DNA of 64,000 nt from Pseudoalteromonas shioyasakiensis (GTDB taxonomy: Bacteria; Pseudomonadota; Gammaproteobacteria; Enterobacterales; Alteromonadaceae), in the NCBI RefSeq assembly GCF_019134595.1, contig NZ_CP077771.1, positions 682,001 to 746,000 on the forward strand, written 5' to 3'. Below, one piece after another: positions 55,387-64,000 of this stretch. A program made the translations under genes and the position numbers. Numbering within the stretch: position 1 is the stretch's first letter; each line of letters begins with the position of its first letter. The notes under the pieces are model-generated. The model was not told the origin of the DNA. It was given only the letters and a program-made list of their open reading frames with translations, and did not search any database.

Positions 55387-56091
55387 ATGTCGGAACAAAT
55401 TTTTGAATTAAAAGGGAACCTTTTTACGTTATCTGTTTTACATTTATTTTCAGCAGATACAGCCCTTTTAAGTAAGCAGTTAGATGAGAAAATCGCCCAA
55501 GCACCTAAGTTTTTTGCCGGTGCGCCTATCGTAATCAACTTAAGCGACGTACAAGATGAAGCGCTTGATTTCTCTTTCTTAAAATCAATGTTAAGCGGCC
55601 TTTCGTTAAACCCTGTTGGGGTTTGTAATGGCTCTCAAGAGCAAAATGAAAGCGCAAAAGCTGCAGGCCTGTCGGTGTTAAATTATTCACAAGACGTTAA
55701 GGGTGCAACCGCTAAACAACAAACGAATACATCTATCGTTGAAAAAACCGTTCACCTGCCTGCGCAAGTTATTCATGGCACTGTACGTTCGGGCCAGCAA
55801 GTGTATGCAAAAGATCGCGACCTAATCGTAATTGGTGCTGTAAGTCATGGCGCCGAAGTGATTAGCGACGGTAACGTGCACATTTATGGCACCCTTCGCG
55901 GCCGTGCAATTGCAGGGGCTAAAGGTTACAACGAAGCAAATATATTTTGCCAAAAATTAGAAGCAGAACTTGTTTCGATTAATGGTAGTTATTGGATCAG
56001 CGACTCTCTACAAGGTGAACACTGGGGCAGCGCAGTACAAATCCAACAAAAAAATGATTCATTAGAAATTTCAGCTTTGGTTAAAGGATAA
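55387..56091 (+). CDS. minC: septum-site inhibitor MinC
   Basis: MinC inhibits FtsZ assembly near the poles so division occurs at mid-cell. The N-terminal domain is residues 1-105. The C-terminal domain has GTVRSGQQVYAKDRDLIVIG and GRAIAGAKGYNEANIFCQ, the MinD-binding face with the usual right-handed beta-helix. At 234 residues it is normal. It starts the minCDE operon; minD follows after 5 bases. Confidence 0.97.
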   Translation: MSEQIFELKGNLFTLSVLHLFSADTALLSKQLDEKIAQAPKFFAGAPIVINLSDVQDEALDFSFLKSMLSGLSLNPVGVCNGSQEQNESAKAAGLSVLNYSQDVKGATAKQQTNTSIVEKTVHLPAQVIHGTVRSGQQVYAKDRDLIVIGAVSHGAEVISDGNVHIYGTLRGRAIAGAKGYNEANIFCQKLEAELVSINGSYWISDSLQGEHWGSAVQIQQKNDSLEISALVKG

Positions 56092-56096
56092 ATCTC

Positions 56097-56906
56097 ATGG
56101 CAAAAGTGATTGTCGTTACTTCTGGTAAAGGTGGTGTTGGTAAAACCACATCGAGTGCTGCGATTGGCACAGGTTTAGCGCTTAAAGGCTTTAAAACCGT
56201 TATTATCGACTTTGATATTGGTCTACGTAATCTTGACCTTATCATGGGTTGTGAACGCCGTGTTGTTTATGATTTCGTAAACGTAATCAATGGCGAAGCA
56301 AACCTAAATCAAGCACTTATTAAGGATAAGCGCGTTGATAAGCTACATATTTTACCTGCCTCACAAACCCGTGATAAAGACGCCCTAACCCGTGACGGTG
56401 TTGAGCGCGTACTAAACGAGCTGAAAAAAGATTTTGATTACATTGTGTGTGATTCACCAGCGGGTATCGAAGCTGGTGCAATGATGGCAATGTACTTCGC
56501 TGATGAAGCGATTGTAACAACGAACCCAGAAGTATCATCAGTACGTGACTCTGACCGTATTCTTGGCATTTTACACAGCAAATCAAAACGTGCTGAAGAA
56601 GGCCTTGAAAGCGTAAAAGAACATCTACTATTAACTCGCTATAATCCTGAGCGTGTTGAAAAAGGCGAAATGCTTTCGGTAGAAGACGTACAAGAAATCT
56701 TAGCGATTAAACTACTGGGCGTTATTCCTGAATCACAAGCTGTACTTAGTGCATCGAACTCTGGTCAACCGGTAATCCTTGATGGTGAATCGGATGCAGG
56801 CCAAGCATACACAGATGCAATCAATCGTTTATTAGGCGAAACTGTTGATTTTCGTTTCTTAGACGTAGAGAAAAAAGGCTTATTTAAACGGATTTTTGGA
56901 GGTTAA
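56097..56906 (+). CDS. minD: cell-division ATPase MinD
   Basis: MinD is a membrane-bound oscillating ATPase that places MinC. The deviant Walker A motif is [17 protein letters not shown] at residues 8-24, and [14 protein letters not shown] and [11 protein letters not shown] follow. The amphipathic membrane-targeting helix at the C-terminus is seen in [11 protein letters not shown]. It has 269 residues, the usual size. Confidence 0.98.
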   Translation: MAKVIVVTSGKGGVGKTTSSAAIGTGLALKGFKTVIIDFDIGLRNLDLIMGCERRVVYDFVNVINGEANLNQALIKDKRVDKLHILPASQTRDKDALTRDGVERVLNELKKDFDYIVCDSPAGIEAGAMMAMYFADEAIVTTNPEVSSVRDSDRILGILHSKSKRAEEGLESVKEHLLLTRYNPERVEKGEMLSVEDVQEILAIKLLGVIPESQAVLSASNSGQPVILDGESDAGQAYTDAINRLLGETVDFRFLDVEKKGLFKRIFGG

Positions 56907-56907
56907 T

Positions 56908-57171
56908 GTGTCTTTACTTGACTACTTCCGCTCAGAAAAGAAAAGCAGTGCGTCATTAGCAAAAGAGCGATTGCAGATCATTGTCGCGCACGAACGTTCA
57001 CAGCGTGGTACACCAGATTACTTACCACAGCTAAAACAAGATATCCTTGATGTTATTCGTAAATACGTGAATGTAAACACTGATGCAGTTCAGGTGCAGT
57101 TTGACCAAAACGAAGATGACTTAGCCGTACTTGAGCTAAACGTCACGTTGCCTGACGAAGAAAAGAAATAG
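56908..57171 (+). CDS. minE: topological specificity factor MinE
   Basis: MinE drives MinD off the membrane at mid-cell. The anti-MinCD part [20 protein letters not shown] and the C-terminal dimer domain ([20 protein letters not shown]) are complete in 87 residues. The start is GTG at 56908 behind GGAGGT. The longer TTG frame from 56896 would begin within the minD tail and is rejected. Confidence 0.96.
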   Translation: MSLLDYFRSEKKSSASLAKERLQIIVAHERSQRGTPDYLPQLKQDILDVIRKYVNVNTDAVQVQFDQNEDDLAVLELNVTLPDEEKK

Positions 57172-57179
57172 TCAAAATT

Positions 57180-57211
57180 GGGCGCTTAGTTTTTTAACAG
57201 CGCCCTTTTTT
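57180..57211 (+). terminator. Rho-independent terminator of minCDE
   Basis: The stem GGGCGCT pairs with AGCGCCC around a 12-base loop and is followed by six T and then an AT-rich tail. The tail overlaps the stop codon of the convergent acetyltransferase gene. Confidence 0.85.
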
Positions 57212-57626
57212 ATTTTTGCCACTGCATATGAAACTCATAGTCGTCTTCGCCTAGAGTTTTAAACCCTGCCCGTTGATATAGCCCATACGCTGGATTCGCT
57301 TTTAGCACCGTTAAATTGATCTCTGCTTTTTGTGCTTTGAGTGCATCTAACACCTTAGTGCCTAACCCTTTGCCCTGCTCTTTAGGTGTAATTTGTAGCT
57401 GTAATAAACTGATTGCTTGCTCACTAACGATGAACTTGGCAGCGCCTACACATTGCCCATCATTTAGCACTAAATGACTGTGTTCAAAGTGCTCTGCCAC
57501 TCTTGCTTGATGCTGCTCAAGTGATAAAAATAATCCCTGATTTTCTAAATGCTCAACCATGGTATTTAATCTTAAGTCGAGTAAATAGGCTTTGTCTTGC
57601 TCTGTAGCTGCTACAAATTTAATCAT
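57210..57626 (-). CDS. GNAT-family N-acetyltransferase
   Basis: A 138-residue acetyltransferase. The acetyl-CoA loop is TPKEQGKGLGTKVLDALKAQ, the classic Q-G-x-G-x-G/A motif. AYGLYQRAGFKTLGEDDYEF is the last strand and helix. The N-terminus FVAATEQDKAYLLDLRLNTM is YdfB/RimI-like. The substrate is unknown. It is convergent with minE. Confidence 0.9.
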   Translation of the reverse strand: MIKFVAATEQDKAYLLDLRLNTMVEHLENQGLFLSLEQHQARVAEHFEHSHLVLNDGQCVGAAKFIVSEQAISLLQLQITPKEQGKGLGTKVLDALKAQKAEINLTVLKANPAYGLYQRAGFKTLGEDDYEFHMQWQK

Positions 57627-57642
57627 TATTGTCTTTAAAAAG

Positions 57643-57672
57643 AAAAAGGTACTTTAATAAAAGTACCTTTTT
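57643..57672 (-). terminator. Rho-independent terminator of the glycan-type receptor
   Basis: A perfect 13-bp stem AAAAAGGTACTTT with a 4-base loop is flanked by A and T runs. It lies 28 bases after the receptor stop codon. The symmetry allows both directions. Confidence 0.88.
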
Positions 57673-57699
57673 AGGTTGCAACAAACAACATCTCTTGGG

Positions 57700-60489
57700 T
57701 TAGAAATTATAATTTGCGCCTAGGTAAAAACGACGGCCTGAATATTGGTTATAGGTAAAGCGATTGCTTTGTTTCCAATAACCTTCTTCTATTTCTTCAG
57801 TTAGGTTCACCACTGACGCGGTAAACGAAAGATCCTCTGTTAGGTTATACGATGCATTCACATCTAGCTGACCATAGTCTTTGGTATACAAGTTGTAGCC
57901 TTGGTGAATACCGTTGGCACGGTCATCTTTCCAGTTGTAAGACGCACGAACACTAAAGTCGTCATTCTCAAAGTACACCGACACATTATATTGGTGCTTA
58001 GCGGTGCCTGGTATTTCGGCCTCTGTTTTTTGCCCGTCTGTCGAGACTTCGCTGGTGCTGGTATCTGTGTAGGTATAGTTAGTTAAAATACCAAAACCAT
58101 TATCAAATGAGTGCTGGAAGAACAGCTCTAAACCTTCTGATTTTGCATCACCCCCACCCACTTTGGTGTTCATTTCGACTTCAATTGGGCCGTTACAACA
58201 ATCGTGTTCACGCTCAACAATTTCTACGGTCGAGATTGGTAAGTTAGAAATATCTTTAGAGAATAACGTCGCACCCAGTGCAGAACCATCGCCGTAATAC
58301 CATTCAATACCTAAATCAAATTGGTCAGATAACATAGGTTCAAGGCCTGTGTTTACCGAGGTACCATTACCACGGCCTGTCCATGAATCTGGTGAGTTAA
58401 TGTTCACTGGAGGACCGTAAGACTCGGCTTGGCTTAAGTCTGAATAGCTCACTCTTGCCATGGTGCGTGCTGCTGCAAAGCGCACCACAAGATCTTCGGT
58501 TGCATCCCATGCAAGGTTAAAGCTTGGTAGTACTTCACTGCCATCGCTACTGCGCTCGTTTGGATCGGTGTCGTCATCGTCTTGACCAATGACATCATCG
58601 TAGGTCAAGGTGCTTAGCTCTGTATTTACATAACGCACACCGACATTACCGCGGAAATCTTGCCATTCAAAATCAGCTTGTGTGTAAACAGACCAAATTT
58701 TTTCTTCTAGGGCGTACGTGCCCGAAAGTGTTGGCACCACAGTCTGGTTAAAGTTTTCTTTTAAGTAGCTATCAAGGGCTCCAAAATCGAACGCTAAGAA
58801 GTTAAATGCACCTGTATCACCTGCACTGTTATCAACTACATGGTCGCTTACCAATGTTGGTGCATCTGGGTGAAAATCTGGATTATGGAACCACTCAGTC
58901 CCTGGTAAGTAGCCGCGGTAGCCACCGTTATCCGCTATACCGTCATCCCAACGAAAGTCGTTACGAATGCCTTTAATTTCGTGGTCGCGGTATTTAGCAC
59001 CTACATAGACACGGCTGAAAAAGTTGCCATCAAGGTCAAATTTTACATCTGTTTGAATGTAATCTTCTGAGTCTTCATTTTCTGATGAGTAAGAGTCAAA
59101 CCAATCATAATACTGGTATGCTTCTTTATCGGTGGCTAAATCAGTCGACACTTCGTAGCTTGGTTTACCGTTTTCAATTGACCATAACCAGCTGTTTACT
59201 GAGCCTAAACGCGCATCAATATTGGCGTAGGTTTCTTTTGAAGTCCCGCCTTCAGCTTCGGTATGACCCAGTTTTAATGTAACACTGTAAGTATCGCCAT
59301 AATAAGTGCCTTCAAAATCATAGGTATTTGATTTTGACTCGCCAAAACGCTCACGCCCTGTTAACTGCGGCGATAACAAACCACGACGAACAGCCACACC
59401 GCCATTTACATCGGCATCACCCCAGTTATTATCATTGAGTAGACCATTATCGCCATTACCGTACGCAACCACGGTATCGCCATCAAGCACAATGCCGTAA
59501 TACGGGTTGTGGTTATCGTTCCACTCTGCAAAGGTAATACTTTGTCCTGTTTGGTCGTAGCCTAACTTGGCACCAAAATAGTTAAAGTTTAAATCAAGTC
59601 TGTCACTCGGTGCCCACTGAACAGCCACTTGATAACCATCGCGTGTACGGTCTTGGTTTGAGTTATTAACACTCATCGCACGAGGCGCCCACACATTGTT
59701 GAACACTTCGCCAGTGGCTTGGTCTACCAGCGCTGGACGCTCTGCGCCTTCAACGGTATCTGAGTGAAAACGCCAGTGTGATGCGTTGTTAGTGATGGTG
59801 GTTACAGTGCGATCTTGACGAGTAAAACCGGCCAGTACACCAAAGTTTTCGTCGTCATTTTTCCATGAATACAGCACGTTAACTTGTGGCTTAGTGTCTT
59901 CAGACACATCATCGTAAGTTACCTCTGCACTTAATGCCCCTGAGTTTGCTTCCATCTCAAGAGGTTTACGGGTGTGTAAAATAACCGTACCACCAATACC
60001 GCCTTCATCAATACGAGCTTCTGCACTTTTGTACACTTCTACACTTTTGATCATGCTTGAAGGCAATAACGTGTAATTAAAACTACGGGTAGGAGTACCT
60101 GAACCTGATGAAGCAATATAGTTACCGTTTAATTGGGTGAGAGTCCAATCTGGTGACGTACCACGAATACTCACGCGGCTACCTTCACCACCGTCTCGGT
60201 CTATCAAAACGCCCGATACACGTTGCAATGAGTCAGCGACGTTTTTATCGGGAAACTTACCAATATCCTCTGCGGTGATTGCATCAACTGTTGCCGTTGA
60301 AAGTCGTTTTATTGCTAAGTTTTCTGCAGTTGAAGAACGAATACCTCGTACTTCAATCACTTCTACATCATCATTTGCTTGCTCTGCTGCATAGCTTGTA
60401 TTGATTGCAGCCAGTAGCGAAATCAAAATTGCATTACGCTTAAAATGCCTTCCTTGCCCTTTTGTTTTTATTACAGTTTGCTTGCCCAT
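57700..60489 (-). CDS. TonB-dependent receptor, glycan-uptake (TonB-Xanth-Caul) type
   Basis: A 929-residue outer-membrane receptor with a signal peptide ending NTSYA and a TonB box near VEVIEVRGI. The plug has ITAEDIGKFPDKNVADSLQR and VSGVLIDRDGGEGSRVSIRG, the signature of the receptors linked with sugar use in Xanthomonas and Caulobacter. The C-terminus is FYLGANYNF. Together with the divergent CutC-kinase genes it suggests import of an oligosaccharide (inference). The upstream gap of about 390 bp holds its promoter. Confidence 0.9.
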   Translation of the reverse strand: MGKQTVIKTKGQGRHFKRNAILISLLAAINTSYAAEQANDDVEVIEVRGIRSSTAENLAIKRLSTATVDAITAEDIGKFPDKNVADSLQRVSGVLIDRDGGEGSRVSIRGTSPDWTLTQLNGNYIASSGSGTPTRSFNYTLLPSSMIKSVEVYKSAEARIDEGGIGGTVILHTRKPLEMEANSGALSAEVTYDDVSEDTKPQVNVLYSWKNDDENFGVLAGFTRQDRTVTTITNNASHWRFHSDTVEGAERPALVDQATGEVFNNVWAPRAMSVNNSNQDRTRDGYQVAVQWAPSDRLDLNFNYFGAKLGYDQTGQSITFAEWNDNHNPYYGIVLDGDTVVAYGNGDNGLLNDNNWGDADVNGGVAVRRGLLSPQLTGRERFGESKSNTYDFEGTYYGDTYSVTLKLGHTEAEGGTSKETYANIDARLGSVNSWLWSIENGKPSYEVSTDLATDKEAYQYYDWFDSYSSENEDSEDYIQTDVKFDLDGNFFSRVYVGAKYRDHEIKGIRNDFRWDDGIADNGGYRGYLPGTEWFHNPDFHPDAPTLVSDHVVDNSAGDTGAFNFLAFDFGALDSYLKENFNQTVVPTLSGTYALEEKIWSVYTQADFEWQDFRGNVGVRYVNTELSTLTYDDVIGQDDDDTDPNERSSDGSEVLPSFNLAWDATEDLVVRFAAARTMARVSYSDLSQAESYGPPVNINSPDSWTGRGNGTSVNTGLEPMLSDQFDLGIEWYYGDGSALGATLFSKDISNLPISTVEIVEREHDCCNGPIEVEMNTKVGGGDAKSEGLELFFQHSFDNGFGILTNYTYTDTSTSEVSTDGQKTEAEIPGTAKHQYNVSVYFENDDFSVRASYNWKDDRANGIHQGYNLYTKDYGQLDVNASYNLTEDLSFTASVVNLTEEIEEGYWKQSNRFTYNQYSGRRFYLGANYNF

Positions 60490-60878
60490 GCCTATCTCCA
60501 GTTGTGTGTTCTGTTTTTGTATAAGAGGCTTTAATTCTCAAAAAACGATTTATTGTTGTCGGTTTTTAAACTGATTATTGGTAGTTAACAGCTTGTTAAA
60601 CTCAAATTCAGAATAGGGTGAGTGGTCAAAAAGTGATAATAAAAATTCGGTGAGAGATATGACAAAATCGGCGTTTGGAATATTTTATATTCATTTTTAT
60701 ATTTTCTGAATTATAGTTAAGCTCAGCGATTTGGAGTTAATTGGCGCAGAGAAATAAACTCAAATATACATTTAAAGCATTGATAATAAATAACAATTAT
60801 TACTCCGGTATATTTATTAATAAATCTCAAATTGAGTAACTAAAAAATAGGTGTAATAGATATGGTAAAAACACGCCC
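60490..60878. promoter_or_regulatory. divergent AT-rich promoter region, receptor / cutC
   Basis: This 389-bp AT-rich gap is the divergent promoter region of the receptor and the cutC-kinase operon. I see no gene and no clear palindromic operator. Weak AT dyads such as TTGATAATAAATAACAAT near 60780 are not distinctive. Confidence 0.4.
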
Positions 60879-61607
60879 ATGAATAATGGTAAATATCTTG
60901 AAGTATGCCTAAACGAAGGGTGCTTAAAGCAGCTTACTAACAACATTTCGGTGGCTAGTAACTTAGGCGCAAAACGCTTTGAATTGTGCAGCAATTTACA
61001 CCTAGGTGGCCTAACACCAAGTGTTAAAGCGATTGATTGCGCTGTAAAAAGCCTGACTAATAGCGCAGAGTTAGTGGTGATGATCCGCCCCGAAGCAGGC
61101 AACTTTATTGTTAGTACTGAGTGTCACCAAGTTATGCAAAAACAAATAACAATGGTAGCGAATGCGGGGGCACATGGCGTGGTATTTGGTGCAGTAAAAC
61201 ACGGCGAACTTGATTTAGAGATGACCCGCTCTTTAGTTGCCACAGCCAAACAGCATGGCCTGATGGTGACCTTTCACCGTGCATTCGATACCCTTACAAA
61301 CCCGTTAAGCACACTTGATAAACTGATTAGCTTAGGAGTTGACCGCATCTTAACAGCAGGCACGCCATGGCAAAGCGGTCAAAGTGCTGTAGATGGTCTA
61401 AATCAGCTCAATACATACTTAGTGCACAGCACTAATCAAATAGAAATTGTTATGGGAGGTGGTGTGACCTTAGAAAACGCTGAAGCTCTTTGGCAATTAA
61501 TAAAAAACCATTCAGCCAATGCAGCTGTGCATGTACACTCATGTGTGCACAACGAAAACGGTGCAATTAACGCTGAGGCTATCAATAAGCTACTTTCAAA
61601 GGATTAA
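60879..61607 (+). CDS. cutC: CutC-family protein
   Basis: A 242-residue TIM-barrel protein of the PF03932 CutC family, with GAKRFELCSNLHLGGLTPSV, VVMIRPEAGNF, LMVTFHRAFDTL, DRILTAGTPWQSG and IEIVMGGGVT. The name CutC comes from an old link to copper tolerance that is doubtful. In sugar clusters it probably has an enzymatic role in carbohydrate breakdown (inference). The gene begins the operon with the kinase gene two bases after its stop. No clear ribosome site is seen before the ATG. Confidence 0.92.
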   Translation: MNNGKYLEVCLNEGCLKQLTNNISVASNLGAKRFELCSNLHLGGLTPSVKAIDCAVKSLTNSAELVVMIRPEAGNFIVSTECHQVMQKQITMVANAGAHGVVFGAVKHGELDLEMTRSLVATAKQHGLMVTFHRAFDTLTNPLSTLDKLISLGVDRILTAGTPWQSGQSAVDGLNQLNTYLVHSTNQIEIVMGGGVTLENAEALWQLIKNHSANAAVHVHSCVHNENGAINAEAINKLLSKD

Positions 61608-61609
61608 AC

Positions 61610-62470
61610 ATGGCAACGTATTTTTTAGGTATTGATGGCGGCGGCAGTAAGTGTAAAGTTCGTTTAGAAAACGAAAAAGGCTCACTAATTAGCGAAGCCA
61701 TAAGTGGCTCAGCAAACGTGGCTACAAGCTGCCAACAAAGCCAAGAGTCAATACTTCACGCTACTGAACTTGCTTTTCTTGAGGCTGGGCTTGCCTTAAG
61801 CGAGCTGAAAAACACCTATGCGCATGCCGGACTTGCCGGTGCTAATATCGACTCAGCTTACCAAGCCATGACCAAATGGCAGCACCCTTTTGCTAAATTT
61901 ACCCTATCAACAGATATGCTGATTGCCTGTAAAGGCGCACATCAACACCATGATGGCGCGGTGATTATTCTTGGTACGGGCTTTTGCGCAGGCTACCAGC
62001 AGCAAAACCAATTTAGCGAATTAGGTGGCTACGGATTATTACTGAGCGATGGTGCCAGTGGTGGTTGGTTAGGCTTACAACTTTGCCGTAAAGCATTTGA
62101 AGTACTTGATGGCGTTGCGCAAAGTTCTGCTGCAATAGATACCCTACTCACCCAGCTTAACTGTGACTCAAGCCAAGCGTTAAGCCAGCGTTTAATATCA
62201 GCGCGCCCTGCTGAACTTGCCAAATTTGCGCCGCTTGTTTTTAGCCATTCTGACGATGCTTTTTGTCAGCAATTAATCAATGAAGCATGCGCATACATTA
62301 CCCGCTATATCACTTACTTTGAAAAACAAGCTATTGAAAACGTTACTTTGATGGGCGGTATTGCTAGTGCTATCACGCCTTACTTAACTGATGCCAGTAA
62401 AGCGCGTTTAACCCCCGCCCTTGCCAGTGCAGAGCAAGGGGCTATTTTAATGGCAAGAGCTGCAATTTAA
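61610..62470 (+). CDS. BadF/BadG-family sugar kinase (glucosamine/GlcNAc-kinase-like)
   Basis: A 286-residue ASKHA-fold kinase. The phosphate-1 loop is FLGIDGGGSKCKVRLEN. ILGTGFCAGYQ and LGGYGLLLSDGASGGWLGLQ give the phosphate-2 and sugar region, and VTLMGGIASAI the adenosine motif. Its size and motifs are closest to glucosamine/GlcNAc kinases of the BadF group (GspK-like). The stop overlaps the end of the convergent AraC gene by four bases. Confidence 0.88.
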   Translation: MATYFLGIDGGGSKCKVRLENEKGSLISEAISGSANVATSCQQSQESILHATELAFLEAGLALSELKNTYAHAGLAGANIDSAYQAMTKWQHPFAKFTLSTDMLIACKGAHQHHDGAVIILGTGFCAGYQQQNQFSELGGYGLLLSDGASGGWLGLQLCRKAFEVLDGVAQSSAAIDTLLTQLNCDSSQALSQRLISARPAELAKFAPLVFSHSDDAFCQQLINEACAYITRYITYFEKQAIENVTLMGGIASAITPYLTDASKARLTPALASAEQGAILMARAAI

Positions 62471-63192
62471 TCGCCTAATTGCGAGCGCATTTGTGAAGGG
62501 ATTTCACCAAACAAACGCCGAAATTGTTTGCTGAAGTAACTTGGTTCAGAAAACCCACACTGATAAGCCACTTGTGAAATAGGCAGTTGCGTTTCAATTA
62601 GCAGCTTGCGAGCATTTTCGAGGCGTACTTCGTTAATAAATTGATTGGGTGTTTTTGCTAAGTGCTTTTTAAAGCGGCGCTCTAAAGCACTCACTGACAA
62701 GTGTGCAAGCTCTGCCAATTCATCAATGCTGATCTGACGATGATAATGCTCGCGAATAAATTTTACCGGCTCTTCAATTGCCCTTACATGAGAAAGCGCT
62801 TTTGAGGTTTTTTGTAGATGTCGGGTCACCCCGTAGGTGCCAATCACATTACCATCGTGATCTTTTAAAGCATGCTTTGAGGTTGAAAACCAACCAAGCT
62901 CACCTTGTTGGGTTTGGTTAAGCTCTAAACGGTCGGTTACTATGTAGCCTTCCATCACCCGTTTATCGTCATTGACGTACTGAAACGCGAGGTGCTTTGG
63001 CGAAAAATCGAAGTCTGTTTTTAGCAATATTTGCTCCAGTGTTTTATAACCCTGATGCTCAATAAAATGCTGATTACAATGCAAGATTCTACTATCTGTG
63101 TCTTTTACCCAAAAGAGGATATCTGGCAGTAAATCAAATGCAGCAATTAGCTGATTTACGCCAGCTTTTTTTATTATTTCTTGAATATCCAT
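62467..63192 (-). CDS. PAS-AraC transcription regulator
   Basis: A 241-residue regulator. The N-terminal part (about residues 15-125) is a PAS domain (FDLLPDILFWVKDTDSRILH, VIGTYGVTRHLQ). The C-terminal AraC helix-turn-helix pair is seen in ISIDELAELAHLSVSALERR and PISQVAYQCGFSEPSYFSKQ. It is divergent from the Gfo/Idh/MocA gene and convergent with the kinase gene. It probably controls the locus in response to a sugar intermediate (inference). Confidence 0.9.
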   Translation of the reverse strand: MDIQEIIKKAGVNQLIAAFDLLPDILFWVKDTDSRILHCNQHFIEHQGYKTLEQILLKTDFDFSPKHLAFQYVNDDKRVMEGYIVTDRLELNQTQQGELGWFSTSKHALKDHDGNVIGTYGVTRHLQKTSKALSHVRAIEEPVKFIREHYHRQISIDELAELAHLSVSALERRFKKHLAKTPNQFINEVRLENARKLLIETQLPISQVAYQCGFSEPSYFSKQFRRLFGEIPSQMRSQLGD

Positions 63193-63355
63193 CGCTTAAT
63201 TTTGTCTCTATAAAGAACAACCCTATATATTTTAAACGCCGATTTTGTTGCATTGTCAACCGAATTTTTATTAGCGCTTATTGGCTAAGCTTTCCTATTA
63301 TCAATAACATGACATTAACAGTAGCAGACGCTATTTAAATTTAGGAGCGCTTAAG

Positions 63356-64000
63356 ATGAGCAAAGCTAAGATCCGCATGGCAATGGTAGGCGGTGGCGAT
63401 GGTGCCTTCATTGGCGCTATTCATCGAATTGCAGCGCGATTAGACGGAATGATTGAGCTTGTTGCAGGTGCATTCAGTTCAGACGCAAACAAATGTAAAG
63501 CAACTGGCGAACTACTTGGGCTTGATAGCAGCCGTTGCTACGAAAGTTACCAAACGCTATTTACCGAAGAGGCAAAATTACCCGCTGATCAGCGTATTGA
63601 TTTTGTGGCTATTGTCACGCCAAACCATTTACATTTTCCGGTCGCGAAAATGGCGCTTGAGTATGGCTTTCATGTGCTCTCAGATAAACCTGCAACGCTC
63701 ACTCTCGCAGAAGCAGAGCAATTACAAAGCATCATTGCAAAGCAGCAGGTTTTATATGGGTTAACCCACACTTACACCGGTTACCCAATGGTCAAAGAAG
63801 CCAAGCATCGCGTAAAAGCAGGCGAGCTCGGCACCATACGTAAAGTGATTGTTGAGTACACCCAAGGCTGGTTATCTCAAAGTGAAGACGAGGGCTCAAA
63901 GCAAGCGAGCTGGCGTTTAGACACCAGTAAGGCTGGCATTAGTTGTTGTATGGGCGACATTGGCGTGCATGCAGCTAACTTAGCCGAGTATGTCTCTGAT
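63356..64000 (+). CDS. Gfo/Idh/MocA oxidoreductase (partial, cut by right edge)
   Basis: The start ATG at 63356 follows AGGAG by 8 bases. 215 residues are visible. The NAD(P)-binding motif is [38 protein letters not shown] and the catalytic Lys region [13 protein letters not shown] follow, and [10 protein letters not shown] is where the active-site His is expected. These enzymes oxidise sugars and inositols, often at C3. With CutC and the kinase it suggests breakdown of a modified sugar (inference). The rest of the gene is outside. Confidence 0.9.
   Translation, partial: MSKAKIRMAMVGGGDGAFIGAIHRIAARLDGMIELVAGAFSSDANKCKATGELLGLDSSRCYESYQTLFTEEAKLPADQRIDFVAIVTPNHLHFPVAKMALEYGFHVLSDKPATLTLAEAEQLQSIIAKQQVLYGLTHTYTGYPMVKEAKHRVKAGELGTIRKVIVEYTQGWLSQSEDEGSKQASWRLDTSKAGISCCMGDIGVHAANLAEYVSD

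Noticed and set aside
56896-56907. Longer MinE from a TTG start
   Set aside because: The four extra codons are the end of minD and the ribosome site itself; GTG at 56908 fits MinE.
63453-63764. A 103-codon plus-strand frame at the right edge
   Set aside because: It is out of frame with the clear Gfo/Idh/MocA reading frame that starts at 63356.
1-64000. tRNA, rRNA, prophage, secretion or restriction islands
   Set aside because: I found no cloverleaf-like tRNA, no integrase, capsid, or restriction genes; the window is mainly core and metabolic genes.

Overview
The window looks like the chromosome of a marine gammaproteobacterium of the order Alteromonadales, most likely Pseudoalteromonas (inference). 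The reasons are low-to-moderate GC, many TonB-dependent receptors, a Vibrio/Shewanella-type TtpC-TonB2 system, DUF885 and amidohydrolase exported hydrolases, and an ordinary ycgL/minCDE neighbourhood. There are no rRNA or tRNA genes, no phage and no insertion sequences that I can see. Small dispersed repeats are present instead.

Layout. 1-2.9 kb: edge of an AraC-type regulator and small hypothetical genes among GTAG-headed hairpin repeats. 3-7.6 kb: histidine degradation (hutH-hutU) with a divergent LysR regulator. 7.5-13.1 kb: small housekeeping and hypothetical genes plus a one-domain voltage-gated cation channel. 13.2-19.9 kb: EAL phosphodiesterase, chemoreceptor, PaiB, asd, YegS lipid kinase. 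20-32.6 kb: a MITE-like inverted-repeat element, then a large minus-strand block read in the order DUF3450, TtpC, ExbB2, ExbD2, TonB2, TPR protein, terminator, 1366-residue triple-repeat lipoprotein, TonB-dependent receptor. 32.7-36.3 kb: DsbA-like protein, diguanylate cyclase, second chemoreceptor. 36.5-40.3 kb: a mannose-type sugar cluster (MFS permease, AGE-family isomerase, fructokinase) with GGAACGTTCC palindromes. 40.3-50.1 kb: outer-membrane protein, conserved exported protein, tRNA/rRNA-methyltransferase-like and YcgN genes, DUF885 peptidase, amidohydrolase, siderophore-type receptor. 50.2-57.6 kb: secreted ClpP-fold protein, adhP, GbsR regulator, lytic transglycosylase, ycgL, minCDE, acetyltransferase. 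57.7-64 kb: a probable glycan-uptake locus (TonB receptor, CutC, BadF-type sugar kinase, PAS-AraC regulator, Gfo/Idh/MocA oxidoreductase cut by the right edge).

The strongest candidate for an undescribed system is the 20.3-32.6 kb block. A complete inner-membrane TonB2 motor is followed by a surface-type lipoprotein made of three tandem ~430-residue beta-helix-like units and by its own outer-membrane receptor. A stable GCAA-loop hairpin separates the lipoprotein and receptor genes, and a 22-bp stem precedes the lipoprotein gene. Other notable items are a natural channel whose selectivity filter (TFEDWTD) resembles the calcium-selective engineered CavAb filter, sugar-operator palindromes that also sit in front of a chemoreceptor gene, and REP-like repeats that supply the stop codons of two genes.
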